Below, piece after piece: positions 43,423-52,079 of a stretch of 64,000 bases of DNA. Position numbers and translations under genes: made by a program. The stretch lies in the NCBI GenBank assembly GCA_036381835.1, contig DASVCA010000090.1:9155-73154 (forward strand). The letters run 5' to 3'. This DNA comes from DASULK01 sp036381835 (GTDB lineage: Bacteria; Actinomycetota; Actinomycetes; Mycobacteriales; Micromonosporaceae). Under the pieces are notes generated by a model. That model saw only the letters and a program-made list of their open reading frames with translations. It was not told where the DNA came from and ran no database searches. The first letter of the stretch is position 1; every line of letters starts with the position of its first letter.

Positions 43423-44175
43423 TCAGTCGCGCGGACCTCCCGCGACGTAGATCACCTGACCGGAGACGTACGAGGCATCCTCGCTGACCAGGAACGACAC
43501 GGTGTGGGCGATGTCCTCGGGGCGGCCCACGCGCCGCATCGGCGTGGCCTCGGCAACTCGCCGCTGGAACTCCTCGAAGTCCACCCCGAGACGAGCTGCG
43601 GTCGCGGCGGTCATGTCCGTGACGATGAACCCGGGCGCCACGGCGTTCACCGTGATCCCGAAGGGTCCGAGCTCGATCGCCAGGGTCTTGGTGAAGCCCT
43701 GTAGACCGGCCTTGGCCGCCGAGTAGTTGGCCTGGCCGCGGTTGCCGAGCGCGGAGATGCTCGACAGATTGACGATCCGGCCCCAGCGCTGGTCGACCAT
43801 GTGCTTCTGGACGGCCTGGCTCACCAGGAAGGCACCGCGCAGGTGCACGTTCATGACCGTGTCCCAGTCGTCGTCGGTCATCTTGAACAGCAGGTTGTCG
43901 CGGGTCACCCCGGCGTTGTTGACCAGCACGGCGGGCGGCCCCAGCTCGGTGACCACCCGGTCGACGGCGGCCTGCACCGCGGACCGGTCCGTGACGTCCA
44001 CGCCCACCGAGATCGCCCGACCGCCGTCGGCGACGATGCTGTCCGCGGTGGCCCGAGCGGTCGCCTCGTCGAGGTCGGCGAGTGCGACCGCAAGCCCATC
44101 GGCCGCCAGCCGGCGGGCGGTGGCGGCGCCGATCCCGCGGGCGGCGCCGGTCACGATTGCGATCCGTTGCGACAT
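43423..44175 (-). CDS. 3-oxoacyl-ACP reductase-like SDR (FabG family)
   Basis: This is a 250-residue classical short-chain dehydrogenase. The cofactor motif TGAARGIG is at 9-16, NNAG is in VLVNNAGVTRDNLLF, and the catalytic Ser-Tyr-Lys set is in LSSISALGNRGQANYSAAKAG. The VTRDNLLFKM segment is typical of FabG proper. It is not next to other fatty acid synthase genes, so a role outside the main cycle is possible. GGGAGGTAACAGG precedes the ATG. A possible -10, TAAGCT, is at about 44207. Confidence 0.92.
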   Translation of the reverse strand: MSQRIAIVTGAARGIGAATARRLAADGLAVALADLDEATARATADSIVADGGRAISVGVDVTDRSAVQAAVDRVVTELGPPAVLVNNAGVTRDNLLFKMTDDDWDTVMNVHLRGAFLVSQAVQKHMVDQRWGRIVNLSSISALGNRGQANYSAAKAGLQGFTKTLAIELGPFGITVNAVAPGFIVTDMTAATAARLGVDFEEFQRRVAEATPMRRVGRPEDIAHTVSFLVSEDASYVSGQVIYVAGGPRD

Positions 44176-44270
44176 CCTGTTACCTCCCGGTAGGCCTGTT
44201 CGCAGGAGCTTAGCGTCGAAGTTCCGCCGACCGCCGGGTGCCCGGTCCGCGTTCGGGAGACGATAGCCGG

Positions 44271-45647
44271 GTGGCGGAACGGTTGATCGTGATCGGCGCG
44301 GACGCGGCCGGGATGTCCGCCGCGTCCCAGGCCCGCCGTCGGCGCGGCCCCGACGACCTGGAGATCGTCGTCTTCGAACGGGGCGACTTCGCCTCGTACT
44401 CGGCCTGCGGCATCCCGTACTGGATCGCCGGTCAGGTGGCCGACCGGGAGAAACTCATCGCGCGCAGCCCCGCGGCCTTCCGCGCCCGGTTCATCGACGT
44501 GCGCCTCGGTCATGAGGTCACCGCGATCGATCTGCACCGGCGCGAGGTGCTCGTCCGAAGGCCCGGCGGCGACGATGTGCGGGAGGGGTTCGACCAGTTG
44601 GTGTACGCGACCGGCGGGACCCCGCTGCGACCCGACTGGGCAACCGACGCGGTGGCCGGCGTCTTCGGCGTGCAGACCCTCGACGACGGCCGGGCGGTGC
44701 GGGACCGGCTGGACCGCGAGCCGCGCCCACGTCACGCGGTGGTGGTCGGTGGCGGCTACATCGGGGTGGAGATGGCCGAGGCGCTGAGCCGCCGGCACCT
44801 GCCGGTCACCCTGATCGAGCAGGGACCGCAACCGCTGTCCACGATCGACCCCGACATGGGGGCTCGGCTGCGCGCCGCCATGGTCGACCTCGGCATCGAC
44901 GTCCGTACCGGGGTGACGGTCACCGGGCTGCACAGCACGGGCGGCCGGGTGAGCGCGGTACAGACCGACGCCGGCGTGTTCCCGGCGGACCTGGTGGTCC
45001 TCGGCACCGGCACCCGGCCCAACACCGGCCTCGCAGCCGATGCCGGGCTACCGCTCGGGGTGACCGGCGGGGTTCGGGTCGACCTGCGGATGCGAGTGGT
45101 CGGCGTGCCGGGGGTGTGGGCGGCCGGTGACTGCGTGGAGACGACCCACCGGATCACCGGGCGACCGGTGAACGTGCCGCTGGGCACCCACGCCAACAAG
45201 CAGGGCCGTACGGTGGGCATCAACATCGGCGGCGGGTACGCCACCTTCCCGGGCGTGATCGGCACCGCGGTCACCGAGGTCTGCGGCCTGCAGGTGGGCC
45301 GCACCGGGCTGCGGGAGGCCGATGCGACCGCCGCCGGATTCGAGTACGTGACAGCGGTCACCGAATCGACGAACCGTGCCGGCTACCTGGCGGGGGCCGC
45401 GCGGATCACCGTCAAGCTGATCGCCGAACGACGCACCGGCCGACTGCTCGGGGCCCAGATCGTGGGCGGGCCCGACGCGGCCAAACGCGTCGACGCGCTC
45501 GCGGTCGCGCTATGGAACGGGATGACCGTGGCAGAGATGATCAACCTCGATCTGGGCTACGCACCTCCGTTCGGCCCGGTCTGGGATCCGGTGCTGATCG
45601 CCGCCCGTCACGCCGCCGACACCCTGCACGCTGACCTGAGACCCTGA
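44271..45647 (+). CDS. FAD-dependent pyridine nucleotide-disulfide oxidoreductase (CoA-disulfide reductase / NADH oxidase-like)
   Basis: The 458-residue protein has the FAD site VIGADAAGMSAASQAR and an NAD site VVVGGGYIGVEMAEAL. WAAGDCVETTH closes FAD binding. A single active-site-like cysteine is Cys46 in ASYSACGIPYW, the signature of CoA-disulfide reductases and NADH oxidases. The C-terminal dimer domain is present. Actinobacteria use mycothiol, so the true substrate could be another disulfide or persulfide. The GTG at 44271 has GGGAGA about 10 nt upstream. It is divergent from the FabG gene. Confidence 0.88.
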   Translation: MAERLIVIGADAAGMSAASQARRRRGPDDLEIVVFERGDFASYSACGIPYWIAGQVADREKLIARSPAAFRARFIDVRLGHEVTAIDLHRREVLVRRPGGDDVREGFDQLVYATGGTPLRPDWATDAVAGVFGVQTLDDGRAVRDRLDREPRPRHAVVVGGGYIGVEMAEALSRRHLPVTLIEQGPQPLSTIDPDMGARLRAAMVDLGIDVRTGVTVTGLHSTGGRVSAVQTDAGVFPADLVVLGTGTRPNTGLAADAGLPLGVTGGVRVDLRMRVVGVPGVWAAGDCVETTHRITGRPVNVPLGTHANKQGRTVGINIGGGYATFPGVIGTAVTEVCGLQVGRTGLREADATAAGFEYVTAVTESTNRAGYLAGAARITVKLIAERRTGRLLGAQIVGGPDAAKRVDALAVALWNGMTVAEMINLDLGYAPPFGPVWDPVLIAARHAADTLHADLRP

Positions 45648-45656
45648 CCGCGGGCG

Positions 45657-46961
45657 TCAGGCTCCGCCCGGGCCACGGCCGTCCGCCTGCCCGGCCATCG
45701 GCTGATCGCCCTCCGAGTGCAGGGCGCGCTCGCCGCCGAACTGCATGGTCGGCTCGCCGTTCAGCTGCATGGTCGGTTCACCGTCCAGCTGAACCGTGGG
45801 TTCGCCACCCAACTGCATCGTGGGCTCCCCGCCCAGCTGCATCGTGGGCTCGCCGCCCTGCTGCGGCACCGGCTCGAAGAACCGGGTCGGCTCACCGTCG
45901 GGCTGTGGCGCGTACTCGTTGACCTGCGCGGGGGCGTGTTCGCCGTCCTGCCGCACCGGCCGCGCCATCACCTCGTCACCGGCCGGGACGCCGCCCGGGC
46001 GGATGATCGGGTACTCGGCGGTCTGCCCTCCGGCCGAGGCGGCCGCCAGCACCGCTGCCGCGGCCAGGTCTGCCACCCGCTTCGCCTCGCGCTGCACCCG
46101 CGCCCGTACCTCCTTGGCGTGCCGCTCCGCGGAATCCGCGGCACGCCGCGCCTCGTCGAGACGCTGAAGTTCGGCGGCCAACTCCCGGCGGGTCTCTTCG
46201 AGTCGCTGGCGCAGCTGGCTGACCTCATGATCGGCGGCCGCCACCTCCTGCTGCGTCTGCACCAGCCGCTGCTGAGTGCTGTCCAGGTCAGCCTGCACCT
46301 GCGCCAGCACCTGCTGCTGTTCCTGGATCTCCTGCACCACGATGTTGAGCTGCTGCTGATGGAGGGCGGCTTGATCCTCGGCACGCTGGCGCACATCGCT
46401 CGCGTACTGCTGCGCCTCGGCGATCAAGGAAGCGGCCTTCTGCTCGGCAATCGTGCGCTGGTGGGTCAGTTCCCGCTCGACGGCGGCCCGCTGTTCGGAG
46501 AGGTCCTGTTCCGCCGCCGCGCGCCGCGCCGAGATCTCGGCCTCCAGATCGCGCAACGCCTGGGCCGCATGCTCCTGAGCGTCGGCGAGCGCCTTCTCCG
46601 CCTCGGCCTGGAGCTGGGCACCCCGCTCGGCGGCGTCGTTGACGATCACCTCGGCCTGCTTCTCAGCGAGTTCCAGGATCTGATCGACCATCGGACCCAG
46701 ATCACGGAAGGATGCCCGATCCACCTTCGCCGGCTGCTGGCGCAGCTCGGCCACCTCCGCCTGCAGCTGCTGCAACTGCACGGTGAGGTCCCGAAGCTGG
46801 CTGTACGCCCGATCGCGTTCGACGGTCAACGTCGAGATCTGGTGTTCGACCTGTTCGACGTAGTTGTTCACCTGCTGCTTGTCGTATCCGCGCAGGGTGA
46901 GTTCGAAGTTCGGGCGCGAGATATCGTCACGCGGTGCGAACAGCTGTTCGCTGATAGACAT
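45657..46961 (-). CDS. DivIVA/Scy-like coiled-coil protein with C-terminal octapeptide repeats
   Basis: The 434-residue protein starts with a DivIVA-type N-terminus (NFELTLRGYDKQQVNNYVEQV). About 270 residues of coiled coil rich in Gln, Ala, Glu and Arg follow. A proline- and glycine-rich tail holds five near-perfect GEPTMQLG repeats. Relatives (FilP/Scy, cellulose-binding protein) build polar scaffolds in filamentous actinobacteria. GGAGG lies before the ATG at 46961. It stands alone, convergent with the flavoprotein gene. Confidence 0.87.
   Translation of the reverse strand: MSISEQLFAPRDDISRPNFELTLRGYDKQQVNNYVEQVEHQISTLTVERDRAYSQLRDLTVQLQQLQAEVAELRQQPAKVDRASFRDLGPMVDQILELAEKQAEVIVNDAAERGAQLQAEAEKALADAQEHAAQALRDLEAEISARRAAAEQDLSEQRAAVERELTHQRTIAEQKAASLIAEAQQYASDVRQRAEDQAALHQQQLNIVVQEIQEQQQVLAQVQADLDSTQQRLVQTQQEVAAADHEVSQLRQRLEETRRELAAELQRLDEARRAADSAERHAKEVRARVQREAKRVADLAAAAVLAAASAGGQTAEYPIIRPGGVPAGDEVMARPVRQDGEHAPAQVNEYAPQPDGEPTRFFEPVPQQGGEPTMQLGGEPTMQLGGEPTVQLDGEPTMQLNGEPTMQFGGERALHSEGDQPMAGQADGRGPGGA
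45735..45854. repeat. 24-bp tandem repeat, five units, inside the DivIVA-like gene
   Basis: Five consecutive 24-bp units (45735, 45759, 45783, 45807 and 45831) encode the octapeptide repeat. Units differ by a few bases, mostly at third positions, which shows purifying selection on the peptide. The copy number may vary between strains. Confidence 0.9.
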
Positions 46962-47078
46962 GCCAGGTCCTCCGTACAGCTGCGCCCCCGTCCGCCGGTG
47001 GTTCGGCGGGGCGTCGTGTGGCGTAACGCTACCGCCGCCCCGGATACGGTTCATAGCCCCGGGGGTCCAACTGCGACC

Positions 47079-47894
47079 TCAGTGGTCGCCGGGCTGACAG
47101 GTCGGGCACCAGTAGCTGTTGCGACCGGCCAGCTCGGCGCGGCGGACCGGGTCTCCGCAGACGTGACAGGGCTGCCCCGCGCGCCGGTAGACGTAGACCT
47201 CTCCCCCGTGACGATCGACCCGGGGCGGGCGGCCCATCGCCTCCGGCAGGTGGTGTTCGCGAACGGTGTCGATCCGTCCGGTGGTCACCGCCAGCCGCAT
47301 CAGCGCGCGCAGATCGGCCCAGACCGCCTGCCAGAGCTCCTCGGAGAGCCGCCGGCCCGGCGTGGACGGTGCCAGCCCGGCGCGGAAAAGCACCTCGGTC
47401 ACGAAGATCAGGCCGGCGCCGGCTACCACGGACTGGTCGAGCAACAGCGCGGCGAGCGGCGCCGAGCTGCGCCGGATCCGCCGATACGCGACGTCGGGAT
47501 CGGCATCGTCGCGCAGCGGGTCGGCACCCAGCCGGGCCCGTAACCGCTCGACGTCGGATGGTTCGAAGACCTCGCAGGCAGCCGGGCCGCGCAGGTCGAG
47601 CCAGTGGCGGTCGGAGGTCAACCGCAGTCGTATCTGGCCGTGGGGCGGCGGCGGTTCCCCTTCCCCGTCGGTGAACCGCCCGTACAGGCCGAGGTGGACG
47701 TGCAGGGACAACCCGTTGCCGTAGTGGTGCAGCAGATGCTTGCCGTACGCTTCGGTGTCTTCCAGGACGGCACCGGACAGCACGACCGCGCCCGCCGCGA
47801 ACCGCCCCTGAGGGCTGCTCGCGGCCACCTTGTCGCCGGCGAACAGTCGACGGTGCCGTACGGCCAGGCGATGAATCGTGTGTCCTTCGGGCAC
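47079..47894 (-). CDS. Fpg/Nei family DNA glycosylase (endonuclease VIII type)
   Basis: The 271-residue enzyme removes oxidised bases and nicks the abasic site. After the initiator come Pro and Glu (PEGHTIHRLA), the catalytic N-terminus. The helix-two-turn-helix is around LLDQSVVAGAGLIFVTEVLF, and the zinc finger is CHVCGDPVRRAELAGR...CPTC at the C-terminus. PEGHTIH favours Nei over Fpg. The GTG at 47894 follows TACCCT by 6 nt with no ribosome site. The open frame upstream is not family-like. Confidence 0.93.
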   Translation of the reverse strand: MPEGHTIHRLAVRHRRLFAGDKVAASSPQGRFAAGAVVLSGAVLEDTEAYGKHLLHHYGNGLSLHVHLGLYGRFTDGEGEPPPPHGQIRLRLTSDRHWLDLRGPAACEVFEPSDVERLRARLGADPLRDDADPDVAYRRIRRSSAPLAALLLDQSVVAGAGLIFVTEVLFRAGLAPSTPGRRLSEELWQAVWADLRALMRLAVTTGRIDTVREHHLPEAMGRPPRVDRHGGEVYVYRRAGQPCHVCGDPVRRAELAGRNSYWCPTCQPGDH

Positions 47895-47900
47895 CCGGCC

Positions 47901-47906
47901 AGGGTA
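47901..47906 (-). promoter_or_regulatory. -10 box for leaderless nei-type gene
   Basis: TACCCT, 6 nt, then GTG on the minus strand, and no ribosome site. Confidence 0.5.
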
Positions 47907-47984
47907 GCCCGGCCGCGGCGGGGTGGCGGTGTGGCGGCCCCGCGACGGGGTACCCCCTGAAGCGGTCGGGTCCGGGGAGGTGCC

Positions 47985-48152
47985 GTGGCGGAGAACCGGG
48001 ACGAACGCGGTCAGGTAGATCCGGCGACGCTGCGGGCCGCCGAGCATACGATCGCGGAACGCGCCGAGGCGGAACGGGCCGGGGAGCAGGCGGACCACCG
48101 CCGGATCTCGCAGGAGCAGCACCGGCGGGCGAAGCGTCGACGCGATCTGTGA
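47985..48152 (+). CDS. 55-residue charged helical protein
   Basis: A GTG at 47985 is preceded by GGAGGTG with a 2-nt gap and opens a 55-codon frame ending in TGA. The protein is MAENRDERGQVDP, then one long charged helix (ERAEAERAGEQADHRRISQE), then a basic end RRAKRRRDL. It resembles small basic proteins of unknown function in actinobacteria. It is divergent from the Nei gene. The ribosome site and strong third-position GC support it. The family is not recognised. Confidence 0.6.
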   Translation: MAENRDERGQVDPATLRAAEHTIAERAEAERAGEQADHRRISQEQHRRAKRRRDL

Positions 48153-48196
48153 GCCGGTCAACGTCACGCCTTGTGACTGGTTTGGGGTCGTTGCGG

Positions 48197-48202
48197 TAGT
48201 AT
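48197..48202 (+). promoter_or_regulatory. Candidate -10 box for the ddaH leader or small RNA
   Basis: TAGTAT, with TTGTGA (48171-48176) 20 nt upstream as a poorly spaced -35. Transcription would begin near 48209, some 325 nt before ddaH. Confidence 0.4.
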
Positions 48203-48208
48203 CCGCAC

Positions 48209-48295
48209 TGGAGTCCTACTCCATTCCCGCTCGCGGCGTGGTTCACCCCGAGCGGTTCAGTTCTTTCCCCGGGGGGTGGCGGTGCGCCACCCCCC
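48209..48295 (+). ncRNA. Candidate structured leader or small RNA upstream of ddaH
   Basis: Downstream of the TAGTAT box there are two hairpins. CCGCTCG/CGAGCGG is at 48227-48255. A perfect 11-bp stem GGGGGGTGGCG/CGCCACCCCCC is at 48271-48295 with a 3-nt loop, a terminator-like end without a T-run. No coding frame with a ribosome site is seen. It could be a short RNA or the first part of a longer leader. Confidence 0.35.
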
Positions 48296-48422
48296 CGTCA
48301 TGTCTTCCGCCGACGCTGCGACTGCACCGAAGATCGGCCCCCGGCACCAAGCCGAGACGCAATGAATCCCGACTAACTCCGGCTCACCGCGCAACAATTC
48401 GACGCAAGACGCAAGAATCGCC

Positions 48423-48488
48423 GGTGGATGCTGCAGAGCACCCCCACCTAACGTTGCCATGTCGCCCGAGCGATGCCTCGGGCGTTTT
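48423..48488 (+). terminator. Hairpin pair with intrinsic terminator 45 bp before ddaH
   Basis: A bulged hairpin (GGTGG...TGCT/AGCA...CCACC, 48423-48448) precedes an 8-bp stem CGCCCGAG/CTCGGGCG (48463-48484) followed directly by TTTT. The terminator points into ddaH and could act as an attenuator, or end an upstream RNA. The rest of the 381-bp gap (48153-48533) shows no gene. Confidence 0.6.
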
Positions 48489-48533
48489 CGCATTACCCCG
48501 TCGACCCGACGGGGCTGACTCGGGAGGGGAGCA

Positions 48534-49343
48534 ATGACGTCGTACGCTCGCCGCCGCTATCTGATGTGCCGGCCGACCCACTTCGCCGTCGAGTACGCCA
48601 TCAACCCTTGGATGGACCCCTCCGCGCCGGTTGACGTCGAACGGGCCATCCGGCAGTGGGAGACGCTGCGCCAGACCTACCTGGATCTCGGACACACCGT
48701 CGAGGAGATCCAACCGCTGCCCGGGCTACCCGACATGGTGTTCGCCGCCAACGGCGCGACGGTGATCGACGGGCGGGTGCTGACGGTGCAGTTCCGCGAC
48801 CCGCAGCGGGCGGACGAGGCACCCGCGTTCCGGGCCTGGTTCGAACGCGCGGGCTTCGAGGTGCACGACCCGAAGCACACCAACGAGGGCGAAGGAGACA
48901 TCCTGCTCGCCGGCGGGTTCATCCTCGCCGGTACCGGCTTCCGCACCGCGCACGCCGAACACGCCCACGTCCAGGAGGTCTTCGGGCGGCCGGTGATCAC
49001 GCTGCAACTGGTCGACCCCCGCTTCTACCACCTCGACACCGCGCTGTGCGTGCTGGATGAGCACAACATCGCGTACCTGCCTTCCGCGTTCTCCCCGGGC
49101 AGTCAGGCGGTGTTGCGCCGGCTGTTCCCGGACGCGGTCCTGGCCCGCCCCGCCGACGCCGAGGTGCTCGGGTTGAACGCGGTCAGCGACGGTCACAACG
49201 TCGTTCTTGCGGCACAGGCCACCGGGTTCGCCGCGGCGCTGCGCGAACGTGGCTATAACCCGATCGGCATCGATCTGTCCGAGCTGCGCAAGGCCGGCGG
49301 CGGGCCCAAGTGCTGCACCCTGGTCATTCGGGAGAAGGAGTAG
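48534..49343 (+). CDS. ddaH: Dimethylarginine dimethylaminohydrolase / arginine deiminase-fold amidinohydrolase
   Basis: The 269-residue protein has the amidinohydrolase set: MCRPTHFAVEY at the N-terminus, acidic EGEGDILLAGG, His166 in RFYHLDTALCVL, and Cys260/261 in KCCTLVIREKE as nucleophile. DDAH makes citrulline from methylated arginines; ADI-type action on arginine or release of ornithine is also possible. Together with rocD just behind it the pair points to arginine to ornithine use. GGGAGGGGAGC precedes the ATG. Confidence 0.9.
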   Translation: MTSYARRRYLMCRPTHFAVEYAINPWMDPSAPVDVERAIRQWETLRQTYLDLGHTVEEIQPLPGLPDMVFAANGATVIDGRVLTVQFRDPQRADEAPAFRAWFERAGFEVHDPKHTNEGEGDILLAGGFILAGTGFRTAHAEHAHVQEVFGRPVITLQLVDPRFYHLDTALCVLDEHNIAYLPSAFSPGSQAVLRRLFPDAVLARPADAEVLGLNAVSDGHNVVLAAQATGFAAALRERGYNPIGIDLSELRKAGGGPKCCTLVIREKE

Positions 49344-49347
49344 TCAG

Positions 49348-50565
49348 TTGATAGTCGACGACACGCTGCGTACGCCGGATGCGGTACGGGAAGCCGAGCG
49401 GTGGACGGCGCACAACTACCACCCGCTCCCGGTGGTCATCGCGGAGGCGACGGGCGCCTGGGTCACCGACGTCGACGGCCGCCGATACCTCGACTGCCTC
49501 GCCGGGTACTCCGCGCTGAACTTCGGCCACCGGCACCCGAAGCTGATCGCCGCCGCGCACGCCCAACTCGACCGGCTCACCCTGACCAGCCGGGCCTTCC
49601 TGCACGACCAGTTCGCCGTCTTCTGCCGCGAACTCGCCGAACTGTGCGGCAAGGACATGGTGCTGCCCATGAACACCGGCGCGGAGGCGGTGGAGACCGC
49701 GATCAAGGTGGCCCGCAAGTGGGGCTATCGGGTCAAGGGGGTTCCGGACGACCGGGCCACCATCGTGGTGGCCGAAGGCAACTTCCACGGCCGTACCACG
49801 ACCATCGTCAGCTTCTCCACCGACCCGGATGCCCGCGACGACTTCGGGCCGTACACGCCGGGCTTCCGGATCGTCCCGTACGGGGACCTGGCGGCGCTCA
49901 CCGCCGCGATCGACGAGACCACCGTCGCCGTGCTGCTGGAGCCGATCCAGGGCGAGCAGGGCGTGATCGTGCCGCCGGACGGCTACCTGGCCGGGGTCCG
50001 ACGAATCTGCACCGAGCGGGACGTGCTGTTCATCGCCGACGAGATCCAGTCGGGCCTGGGTCGCACCGGCACCACCTTCGCCTGTGACCACGAAGGGGTC
50101 ACCCCCGACATGTACGTGCTGGGCAAGGCGCTCGGCGGCGGCATCGTGCCGGTGTCGGCGGTGGTGGCGGACGCCGACGTGCTCGGCGTGCTCCGTCCCG
50201 GACAGCACGGTTCGACGTTCGGCGGCAACCCGCTGGCCTGCGCGGTGGGCGTCGAGGTGGTCCGGCTGCTGGCTACCGGCGAGTTCCAGCAGCGCTCCGC
50301 GGAGCTGGGCGTGCAGCTGCACGAGTCGCTACGGGAACTGGTCGGCAGCGGTCTGGTGGCGGTCCGCGGCCGGGGCCTGTGGGCCGGCATCGACATCGAT
50401 CCGGCGCTGATGACCGGCCGGCAGGCGTGCGAGCGGCTGGCTGAGCGGGGGGGCGTGCTGGCGAAGGACACGCACGGCTCCACGATCCGGCTCGCGCCCC
50501 CGCTGGTGGTGACCCGCGAGGAGATCGACTTCGCGGTGGATCGGCTGGCGGCGATTCTCCGCTGA
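49348..50565 (+). CDS. rocD: Ornithine-oxo-acid transaminase
   Basis: RocD converts ornithine to glutamate semialdehyde with PLP. The class III aminotransferase is complete at 405 residues. LPMNTGAEAVETAIKVARKW is the PLP phosphate region, FIADEIQSGLGRTG holds the PLP Asp, and Lys260 is in VLGKALGGGIVPVSAVV. The start is TTG 49348, with AAGGAG 7 nt upstream and only 4 nt after the ddaH stop. A longer in-frame start lies inside ddaH and has no ribosome site. It forms an operon with ddaH. Confidence 0.95.
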   Translation: MIVDDTLRTPDAVREAERWTAHNYHPLPVVIAEATGAWVTDVDGRRYLDCLAGYSALNFGHRHPKLIAAAHAQLDRLTLTSRAFLHDQFAVFCRELAELCGKDMVLPMNTGAEAVETAIKVARKWGYRVKGVPDDRATIVVAEGNFHGRTTTIVSFSTDPDARDDFGPYTPGFRIVPYGDLAALTAAIDETTVAVLLEPIQGEQGVIVPPDGYLAGVRRICTERDVLFIADEIQSGLGRTGTTFACDHEGVTPDMYVLGKALGGGIVPVSAVVADADVLGVLRPGQHGSTFGGNPLACAVGVEVVRLLATGEFQQRSAELGVQLHESLRELVGSGLVAVRGRGLWAGIDIDPALMTGRQACERLAERGGVLAKDTHGSTIRLAPPLVVTREEIDFAVDRLAAILR

Positions 50566-50637
50566 GCCGCCCGGCCGAGGGGGGCCGTCTCGGGCCGGTC
50601 GGTCTGAGGCGGCCCGCCGGTCGCCGTACGCGGATCG

Positions 50638-51783
50638 TCAAGATCGCGGGACGGCCCGCATCGCCATGGTCGGCGCGTCGGCCAGTACGGAGGCCGGGTT
50701 GCTGACCCCGCCCCGGCTCCAGTTGCGTGCGTGCCCCACCTGCACCCCGGGGTAGAGCTCGACGATGTCCCCGGGCGCGAGCACCCGGGTCTGCCGGCGG
50801 GCAAGGGGCAGACGGTCGGACTCCGCCATCGAACCACCCGGTCGGATACCCGACCCGTTGGTGCTGATGTCCTGCACGATGAGGTCACGGCCGCGCAGCT
50901 CGAAACGCAGGTGGTCTCGGCTGACCCAGCGTCGGGCCTCGTCGGAGAGCCACTGCCCGAGCATGATGCCGTCCTCGGGTGCCCGGCCCACGACCACGGG
51001 CCGGTCGCTGCGGACCGCGAATCGGCGACGAACCTTGCCGTCCACCCGCGCCGCCAGCACCTGCGCCGCCGGGCGGGGCCCGACGTCCCGTAGCGGCTGG
51101 TCGTGTCTCGGGCAGGTGGGGGCTCCGGTCCGCAACGTCGGGGGCGGCTGGTCGCTCGGGTCACGATCAACCCGGGCGAGATCGGCGAACGCCCCACCGC
51201 CTCCGCCACCGCCGAACAGGGCGCAGCCCGGCTCGGGGCAGCGCCAGATCCGGGAGAGCAGGCGGACACCTGCGGGAGACGGGTCACCCGCTGTCGGTAC
51301 CCCGCCCGCGTGGTCGGCGGACATCAGGGTGGTACCGCCGGGTGCGGGTGCCGGGGCGAGCAGCCGGCCCGGCTGGCGCAGCCAGGGATAGCGATCGCGG
51401 AGATTGGCGAAGCGGAACCGGCTGAGCACGGGCAGGCCGAGCAGATCGGCCACCTCGAGAACCCGATCGCCCGGATCGGGCAGCACCTCCACCAGCCCGT
51501 CGTCGGCCCACCGGCGTATCACCATGCGCTCGTTGGAGGTCAGATCGGCGTCGGAGAGCAGGCCTCGATGCACGACCGCGTAGACCGCCACGCCCTCTTC
51601 TTCGAGCTGTCGGCCGAGCGCGTCGATGACCATGCCGAGGCGGAGCAGGCTCGCCGGCCGGCCGCCGTCGAGGTCGACGTACCGGACCACCTCGGCCAGG
51701 TCGACCACGGCGCGGGCGAGGGCGGGATCGACGGTGACCCGGCTCTCGATGGCGTCGAGGACTTTACTGATCTCGAATCTCAC
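50638..51783 (-). CDS. FHA-domain protein with zinc-ribbon-like segment
   Basis: The 381-residue protein starts with a helical domain (RFEISKVLDAIESRVTVDPA). A middle segment carries CPEPGC and, after a glycine run and linker, CPRHDQPL, a possible zinc ribbon. The C-terminal FHA domain has VVVGRAPEDGIMLGQWLS, VSRDHLRF and DISTNGSG, the residues that read phosphothreonine. It may link Ser/Thr kinase signalling to an unknown partner. The GTG start overlaps the stop of the pterin dehydratase gene (GTGA). Confidence 0.87.
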   Translation of the reverse strand: MRFEISKVLDAIESRVTVDPALARAVVDLAEVVRYVDLDGGRPASLLRLGMVIDALGRQLEEEGVAVYAVVHRGLLSDADLTSNERMVIRRWADDGLVEVLPDPGDRVLEVADLLGLPVLSRFRFANLRDRYPWLRQPGRLLAPAPAPGGTTLMSADHAGGVPTAGDPSPAGVRLLSRIWRCPEPGCALFGGGGGGGAFADLARVDRDPSDQPPPTLRTGAPTCPRHDQPLRDVGPRPAAQVLAARVDGKVRRRFAVRSDRPVVVGRAPEDGIMLGQWLSDEARRWVSRDHLRFELRGRDLIVQDISTNGSGIRPGGSMAESDRLPLARRQTRVLAPGDIVELYPGVQVGHARNWSRGGVSNPASVLADAPTMAMRAVPRS

Positions 51784-52073
51784 ACCGGTTCCCGGAGAAT
51801 CTCGTCGATCCGGCGGGCCAGCAGCAGGTCCCGTGGGGTGACTCCGCCCGCCGAGTGGGTGCTGCAACGGAAGGTCAACGTGCGGTACCGGATGTCGATG
51901 TCGGGATGATGGCCGAGTTCCTCGGCGACCACCGCGACCCGGTCCACCGCGGATATCGCTTCGAGGAAACTGGGCAGTTCGACGGTGCGGGTGATGGCGG
52001 CCGCGTCACCGGACCACTCCGGCAACCCGGCGAGCCCGTCGCGCACCGCGGCCGCGTCGAGCACCTCTGACAT
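51780..52073 (-). CDS. 4a-hydroxytetrahydrobiopterin dehydratase (PCD/DCoH)
   Basis: The 97-residue protein recycles 4a-hydroxytetrahydropterin. The active-site histidines are His55 and His56 in EELGHHPDIDIRY and His73 in RCSTHSAGGVT. The length is typical. The ATG at 52073 follows TAAGGT by 6 nt with no ribosome site. No pterin-dependent hydroxylase is near; the coupled gene is an FHA protein, an unusual partner. Confidence 0.95.
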   Translation of the reverse strand: MSEVLDAAAVRDGLAGLPEWSGDAAAITRTVELPSFLEAISAVDRVAVVAEELGHHPDIDIRYRTLTFRCSTHSAGGVTPRDLLLARRIDEILREPV

Positions 52074-52079
52074 GGCCAG

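Noticed and set aside
45717..47543. 608-codon plus-strand frame over the DivIVA-like and Nei genes
   Set aside because: It is a shadow frame; its Leu/Arg/His repeats simply mirror the Gln/Glu codons of the coiled coil.
48209..48490. 6C RNA or other named actinobacterial RNA motif
   Set aside because: C-rich runs are present but lie in stems and internal loops, not in two six-C terminal loops. No match can be claimed without a covariance search.
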